Positions 46,483-49,887 of a DNA stretch of 49,887 nt are shown here, one piece after another. The translations under genes and the position numbers were made by a program. Every line of letters begins with the position of its first letter. The first letter of the stretch is position 1. The notes under the pieces were generated by a model, which did not search any database, was not told the DNA's origin, and saw only the letters and a list, made by a program, of their open reading frames with translations. Location of the stretch: NCBI GenBank assembly GCA_021372355.1, contig JAJFUQ010000158.1, positions 1 to 49,887 on the forward strand, in the 5' to 3' direction. This stretch comes from Nocardiaceae bacterium. Its GTDB lineage: Bacteria > Actinomycetota > Actinomycetes > Mycobacteriales > Mycobacteriaceae.

Positions 46483-47868
46483 TCAGGCATCGCCGCGCGG
46501 GGGCGCGGCTGGTCTGGCTTGTGCGGCGGCGTCGTAGCCGCGTTCGTCCGCTTTCGCGAACCGGGACACGAGATTGATTCCGTGGAGCCGGGCGTAGGCG
46601 GTGGTGTGTTGCTCGGAGGTGCGCGTGCCGACGAATTCGGAAGGGATGACGTCGCCCGTCGCGCGACGCCATTCGTTGAGGCGCAGCGCGAGGTTCTCGC
46701 CGACCGCGTCATAGCGCGGGTCGTCGGCGACGTTCACCAGTTCGGCGGGGTCGCTTCGAAGGTCGTACAGCTCGCGGCGCGCCCGGGGTTGACTCGTCGA
46801 CCCCGCAACCGCCTGACCCGATGGACTGTCCGCGATGTCCCAGGGCAGATCGAGTTCGGGGCGGTGTGCGTAGTTCTCGATGTAGCTGTAGTCCTTGGTC
46901 CGGATGGCGCGGATCGGGTCGAACGAGTCGTGATACGTCTTCGTCGCGTAGACCTCGTCCCGGACCGGCTCATCGACCGGCGCGAGCAGTTGTGCCGCGT
47001 GCGAGATTCCCTCGATGTCCTCCGGAACGTCGAGACCGAGAAGAGCGAGAAGTGTCGGCACGAGGTCGACGCCGCTGAACAGGTCGTCGTAGGTGCGCGG
47101 GGGCAGCTTCCGGCTCCGGGGTGGCCGGATGATCAAGGAAATACCGGTCCCGGGGGAATAGAGGGTCGACTTCGCCCGTGGGAAAGCTGGCCCATGGTCA
47201 GTGAGGAAGACGACCCAGGTGGTCTCGTCGAGTCCCGTGTCCGACAGTGTCTCGAGCAGCTCTCCGAACGCTGCGTCTGCGACCTCGATCGAGCCGTAGA
47301 ACTCGGCGAGGTCTGCCCGCACCGCCGGCGTATCCGGAAGGTACGACGGCACGTCCGCTCCGCTGACCGGCGTGGGCGTGTACCGATCCGCGGGGTAGGG
47401 ACGGTGGGTCTCGAAGAAGCCCGCGGTCAGGAGGAAGGGACGTTCGTCGCGTTCCCGCAGCCAGGTCTTGGCCTGGGCCGTGACGTACTCGCAGAAGGCG
47501 TTGGAGACGTCGTACTCGTCGAAGCCGAGCCGCGGCGGATGCGAGGTCTCGTGTTGCATGCCGTACAAGACCGTGTACCAACCGGATTCGGAGAGCAGTG
47601 ACGGCAGCGTGCGGACATCCGGCCGGTACTCCCAGCCGTGGTGGGCGAGTCCGATGAGTCCGTTGCTGTGCGGGTACCGCCCGGTGAACAGGGATCCGCG
47701 CGACGGCGAGCACAGTGGGGCCGTGGCGTGGGCGTCGGTGAACAGGAACCCTTCGGCGGCCAACTGGTCGAGGTTGGGACTCCGTACGGCGGAATGCCCA
47801 TAGGCCCCGAGATGGCGACCCAGGTCATGCCAGTGGACGAGGACGATGTTTTCGCGTGTGACAGTCAT
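46483..47868 (-). CDS. Sulfatase of the arylsulfatase/sulfamidase group
   Basis: A 461-residue type I sulfatase. Cys53 in ATAPLCSPSRGSLFTGRYPHSNG is the C-x-P-x-R site that must be oxidised to formylglycine by a separate enzyme. HWHDLGRHLGAYGHSAVRSPNLDQLAAEG, PFLLTAGFFETHRPYP, VVFLTDHGPAFPRAKSTLYSPG and ELYDLRSDPAELVNVADDPRY fit the heparan N-sulfatase branch, which acts on sulfate esters or sulfamates. No signal peptide is seen, so it is probably cytoplasmic. It starts six bases after the HEAT gene. Confidence 0.92.
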   Translation of the reverse strand: MTVTRENIVLVHWHDLGRHLGAYGHSAVRSPNLDQLAAEGFLFTDAHATAPLCSPSRGSLFTGRYPHSNGLIGLAHHGWEYRPDVRTLPSLLSESGWYTVLYGMQHETSHPPRLGFDEYDVSNAFCEYVTAQAKTWLRERDERPFLLTAGFFETHRPYPADRYTPTPVSGADVPSYLPDTPAVRADLAEFYGSIEVADAAFGELLETLSDTGLDETTWVVFLTDHGPAFPRAKSTLYSPGTGISLIIRPPRSRKLPPRTYDDLFSGVDLVPTLLALLGLDVPEDIEGISHAAQLLAPVDEPVRDEVYATKTYHDSFDPIRAIRTKDYSYIENYAHRPELDLPWDIADSPSGQAVAGSTSQPRARRELYDLRSDPAELVNVADDPRYDAVGENLALRLNEWRRATGDVIPSEFVGTRTSEQHTTAYARLHGINLVSRFAKADERGYDAAAQARPAAPPRGDA

Positions 47869-47874
47869 GGTCGG

Positions 47875-48831
47875 TCAGGCAGTGATCGGGCTGCGGACCG
47901 CCGACGACCGACGCGGGCGAGTGCCGATCCCGAACCTGGCATAGGCGGCCACCGCTGGGTCAGGGTCAGACGCGGCCTGGGTCAGCAAGTCCTGTGCGAT
48001 CGGATGGTCGGGAAACTTCTCCGCCAGGGTTCGGACGGCCGCGCGCCGGACCTCGTCGTTCTTGTCGGCTGCGGCCCGAGCCAGCGCGGGCAGCGCGAAG
48101 TCGCGGTTCTCGGCACCGAGCGCCCCGGCTGCGGCGGCGCGGACTTCCCAGAATGCGGAGGCGATGCTCTTGGCGGCCACCTCGCCGGCGGAGTTGCTGA
48201 GCCCGGTCCGGGCCAGCGCGTTGAGGGCTGCCACGCGAACCGACACGTGATTGTCGACGGCAAGCTCCGCCGCCGCGATCGCGCCACGGGGATCGCCGAG
48301 CTGCCCGAGCCCAACGGCGACCGCCTGTCGTACCGCGGGATTGGTGTCGTTCCGCATGGCGATGAGCTCGGTCAGTCCGTCGAAGGCGACGAAGGCTGAG
48401 ACCAATTCCTTGCGTACGTCGGGCGAGAGGTCGGTACGCCACCCGCGCAACTCGCCCAAGCTCGTGATCGAGTGCCGCCACAGCGCGGCCAGCGCGGCCG
48501 CTCGAACGTCGGCGTCGTCATGCGCGGCCGCTTCCCGGATCGCGTTGTCGAAGACCTCGCTCGGCTCGATGAATGTGCCTAGCTCGCGAAGCAGGTCGAT
48601 CGCGAGGCGACGAACACTCGCGTCGGGGTCGGTGAGAGCGGTAGAGATCGCGGCGGTTGTCCCAGCCCAGTCATCGGTCGCTTCGACAACGAGGGCGAGT
48701 GCCGTTCGGCGCACCTCGGGATCGGGATCCGCCAGGTAAGTGGCGACGTCCGCGGTGGAGGTGACATATGCCGACAGAGACAGGAGGGAGCGGATTCGAA
48801 CCGTGGACGCGAGACGGCTGGGCTTGGACAT
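47875..48831 (-). CDS. HEAT-repeat protein
   Basis: A 318-residue all-helical protein with about eight HEAT-like repeats of ~31-37 residues. Examples are DPDPEVRRTALALVVEA, DPDASVRRLAIDLLREL, HDDADVRAAALAALWRH, TNPAVRQAVAVGLGQLGDP and KNDEVRRAAVRTLAEKF. Each has the conserved D-x-x-V-R-x-x-A. Such solenoids scaffold proteins. Some sulfatases are fused to HEAT repeats, so a separate HEAT gene six bases before a sulfatase suggests the two work together. Enzymatic residues are not seen. ATG 48831. Confidence 0.9.
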   Translation of the reverse strand: MSKPSRLASTVRIRSLLSLSAYVTSTADVATYLADPDPEVRRTALALVVEATDDWAGTTAAISTALTDPDASVRRLAIDLLRELGTFIEPSEVFDNAIREAAAHDDADVRAAALAALWRHSITSLGELRGWRTDLSPDVRKELVSAFVAFDGLTELIAMRNDTNPAVRQAVAVGLGQLGDPRGAIAAAELAVDNHVSVRVAALNALARTGLSNSAGEVAAKSIASAFWEVRAAAAGALGAENRDFALPALARAAADKNDEVRRAAVRTLAEKFPDHPIAQDLLTQAASDPDPAVAAYARFGIGTRPRRSSAVRSPITA

Positions 48832-48868
48832 GGGTTTGGTGTCTTTCTTTGTGAAGCGCGCGACATCA

Positions 48869-48932
48869 CGCCAACCCGGACGGCCCGGTGGTGGCGCGGA
48901 GCAAGAAGGAGGGGCTGACGAGAGAGGTCAGC
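48869..48932 (-). promoter_or_regulatory. Possible attenuator hairpins after the Cys-rich uORF
   Basis: On the transcript GCTGAC/GTCAGC (48932-48927 with 48919-48914) forms a hairpin starting at the uORF stop codon. Further on, a GC-rich hairpin spans 48896-48869 (CGCCA/TGGCG outer stem, CCGG/CCGG inner stem). No T-tract follows, so Rho or RBS-access mechanisms are more likely than intrinsic termination. Confidence 0.35.
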
Positions 48933-49023
48933 GACAACAGCAGTCGGCGGCGCAACACGAACAGCGCATGCGACGAGAGGAATCCGGAGGTGTCTCCGGA
49001 ACCGTCATTCGTCGTGGGTGCAT
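48928..49023 (-). CDS. Cys-rich leaderless upstream ORF, probable cysteine-sensing attenuator
   Basis: A 31-residue peptide whose end reads MRCSCCAADCCCR: six Cys among the last eleven residues, directly before the stop. ATG 49023 lies six bases after TACTGT (TANNNT), so the message should be leaderless. In-frame ATGs at 49008 and 48969 also exist. Leaderless polycysteine uORFs upstream of sulfur genes are documented in mycobacteria, where ribosomes stalled by cysteine shortage raise downstream expression. This one precedes the HEAT-sulfatase-stf0-cysD-cysNC operon by 96 bases. Confidence 0.72.
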   Translation of the reverse strand: MHPRRMTVPETPPDSSRRMRCSCCAADCCCR

Positions 49024-49029
49024 TGGGCG

Positions 49030-49035
49030 ACAGTA
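49030..49035 (-). promoter_or_regulatory. -10 box for the leaderless uORF and sulfur operon
   Basis: TACTGT on the minus strand, exactly six bases before ATG 49023, placing +1 on the A of the start codon. No good -35 is seen. It is the likely promoter of the whole sulfur operon. Confidence 0.5.
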
Positions 49036-49116
49036 TCGGCGGCCCCGCGGTCCGGCGAGAGTTCGAATCACCCTGAGTTTTACTGCCCGATCAGGTGACC
49101 CCTAGGGTTAGTGACC

Positions 49117-49863
49117 GTGTTCGTCCTTCTCCCACCGTCCGAGACGAAGGCCGATGGCGGTCGTGGCAAGCCGCTCGTCCTCGAGAACCTTTTGCTGCCC
49201 GAGCTGACCGATATCCGCACTCGGGTCGCCAACGCGATCGTCGAGCTGGCGGCCGATCCCCAAAGTGCGCAGCGCATTCTCGGGATCAGCGCGTCGCAAG
49301 CACACGAAGTCGAACGCAACGCGCGGTTGTGGGCAGCGCCGACGCAGACTGCGCTGACGCGGTACACCGGAGTTCTCTATGACGCGCTCGATGTGAAGAC
49401 GCTGACTCGCGCGCAATTGGCGAAGGCGCACGCCAACTACGCGATCGGGTCGGCATTGTTCGGTGCCGTCGGCGCAGGTGACCTCATCCCCGCGTACCGG
49501 CTCTCGGGTGGGACAAAGCTTCCGGAGATCGGGACATTGACCTCGGTCTGGAAGCCGATGCTGACGCAGGCCCTCGAGACAGCGGCCGGCGACCGGTTGG
49601 TCGTGGACCTGCGATCGGGTGCATATCAGCAGCTCGGGAAGGTTCCCGGTGCTGTGACAGTCACGGTCCTGACCGAAGCGCCGGATGGGTCACGCAGCGT
49701 GGTCAGCCATTTCAACAAGCATCACAAGGGTGTGCTGGCCCGGGTCCTGCTCCAATCGCGAGCAGAACCGCACGACATCGCCGGTTTGGCTCGGGTCGCG
49801 CGGAAGGCGGGCCTCCGCGTCGAGATATCGAAGCCGTCGGAGCTCATTCTCCTGACCGACTGA
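49117..49863 (+). CDS. YaaA family (DUF328) peroxide-stress protein
   Basis: A 248-residue protein beginning FVLLPPSETKADGGRGKPL, the YaaA hallmark. It continues with RYTGVLYDALDVKTL, LIPAYRLSGGTKLPEIGTLTSVWKP, VVDLRSGAYQQLGKVPGAVTVTVLTEAPDGSRSVVSHFNKHHKGVLAR and the end IAGLARVARKAGLRVEISKP. In E. coli YaaA limits iron-driven damage during peroxide stress and has a DNA-binding fold. GTG 49117 matches the usual N-terminus; GTG 49111 is possible. TAGGGT at 49103-49108 may be a -10 giving an almost leaderless message. Confidence 0.93.
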   Translation: MFVLLPPSETKADGGRGKPLVLENLLLPELTDIRTRVANAIVELAADPQSAQRILGISASQAHEVERNARLWAAPTQTALTRYTGVLYDALDVKTLTRAQLAKAHANYAIGSALFGAVGAGDLIPAYRLSGGTKLPEIGTLTSVWKPMLTQALETAAGDRLVVDLRSGAYQQLGKVPGAVTVTVLTEAPDGSRSVVSHFNKHHKGVLARVLLQSRAEPHDIAGLARVARKAGLRVEISKPSELILLTD

Positions 49864-49887
49864 CGCGCGGGTTCTTCTCACACCGGA

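Overview
The window is GC-rich actinobacterial DNA spanning the chromosomal origin. Gene order (pcnA, mutT4, DUF6049, murJ, pseudokinase, sigM, anti-sigma, trxB, trxA, cwlM, Rv3916c-like, parB, rsmG, jag, yidC, yidD, rnpA, rpmH | dnaA, dnaN, recF, dciA, gyrB, gyrA, DUF3566, tRNA-Ile, tRNA-Ala) matches Mycobacterium tuberculosis Rv3907c-Rv0007 almost gene for gene. The host is therefore probably in the Mycobacteriales, outside Mycobacterium itself (Gordonia-, Williamsia-, Dietzia- or Rhodococcus-like). I cannot fix the genus. No IS element, phage gene, CRISPR array or rRNA operon was seen.

Region 1 (1-12.7 kb). After a clipped Thr-rich tail come a SnoaL-like protein and leuS on the minus strand. 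A plus-strand accessory cluster follows: an SdpI-like membrane protein with a four-Cys tail; a TIGR04222 membrane protein ending in a Ser/Gly/Cys tail; a DUF692/MNIO iron oxidase; a small putative MNIO partner; an SBF-like transporter; and a second TIGR04222 protein without the Cys tail. This is the best candidate for a poorly described system: a membrane-anchored, ribosomally made, peptide-modified product. Next come yqgE, an MFS transporter, an LmeA/DUF2993-like protein, a small membrane protein and pcnA.

Region 2 (12.8-28.3 kb) is the conserved left flank of oriC. It holds envelope genes (murJ, the pseudokinase, cwlM), the sigM/anti-sigma pair, trxB-trxA behind a SigH/SigR-type promoter, and parB-rsmG with two parS sites. 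The minus-strand yidC group includes rnpA and rpmH. parA is absent from its usual place between rsmG and parB.

Region 3 (28.3-39.7 kb) holds oriC: DnaA boxes before dnaA, and DnaA boxes, a CTA-triplet tract (DnaA-trio) and an AT-rich stretch between dnaA and dnaN. Then come dnaN, recF, dciA, gyrB, gyrA and DUF3566, followed by tRNA-Ile, a 38-residue DLW-39 protein and tRNA-Ala.

Region 4 (39.7-49.9 kb) carries an EthA-like monooxygenase, a DsbA-family protein and an HTH/coiled-coil protein behind repeated CCCATG motifs. A compact minus-strand sulfur operon follows: HEAT-repeat protein, sulfatase, Stf0-type sulfotransferase, cysD, cysNC and a 39-residue coupled small protein. It is preceded by a leaderless upstream ORF whose end has six Cys codons in eleven, a likely cysteine-responsive attenuator. 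A yaaA gene closes the window. Genes in the MNIO and sulfur operons overlap or nearly abut, indicating translational coupling.
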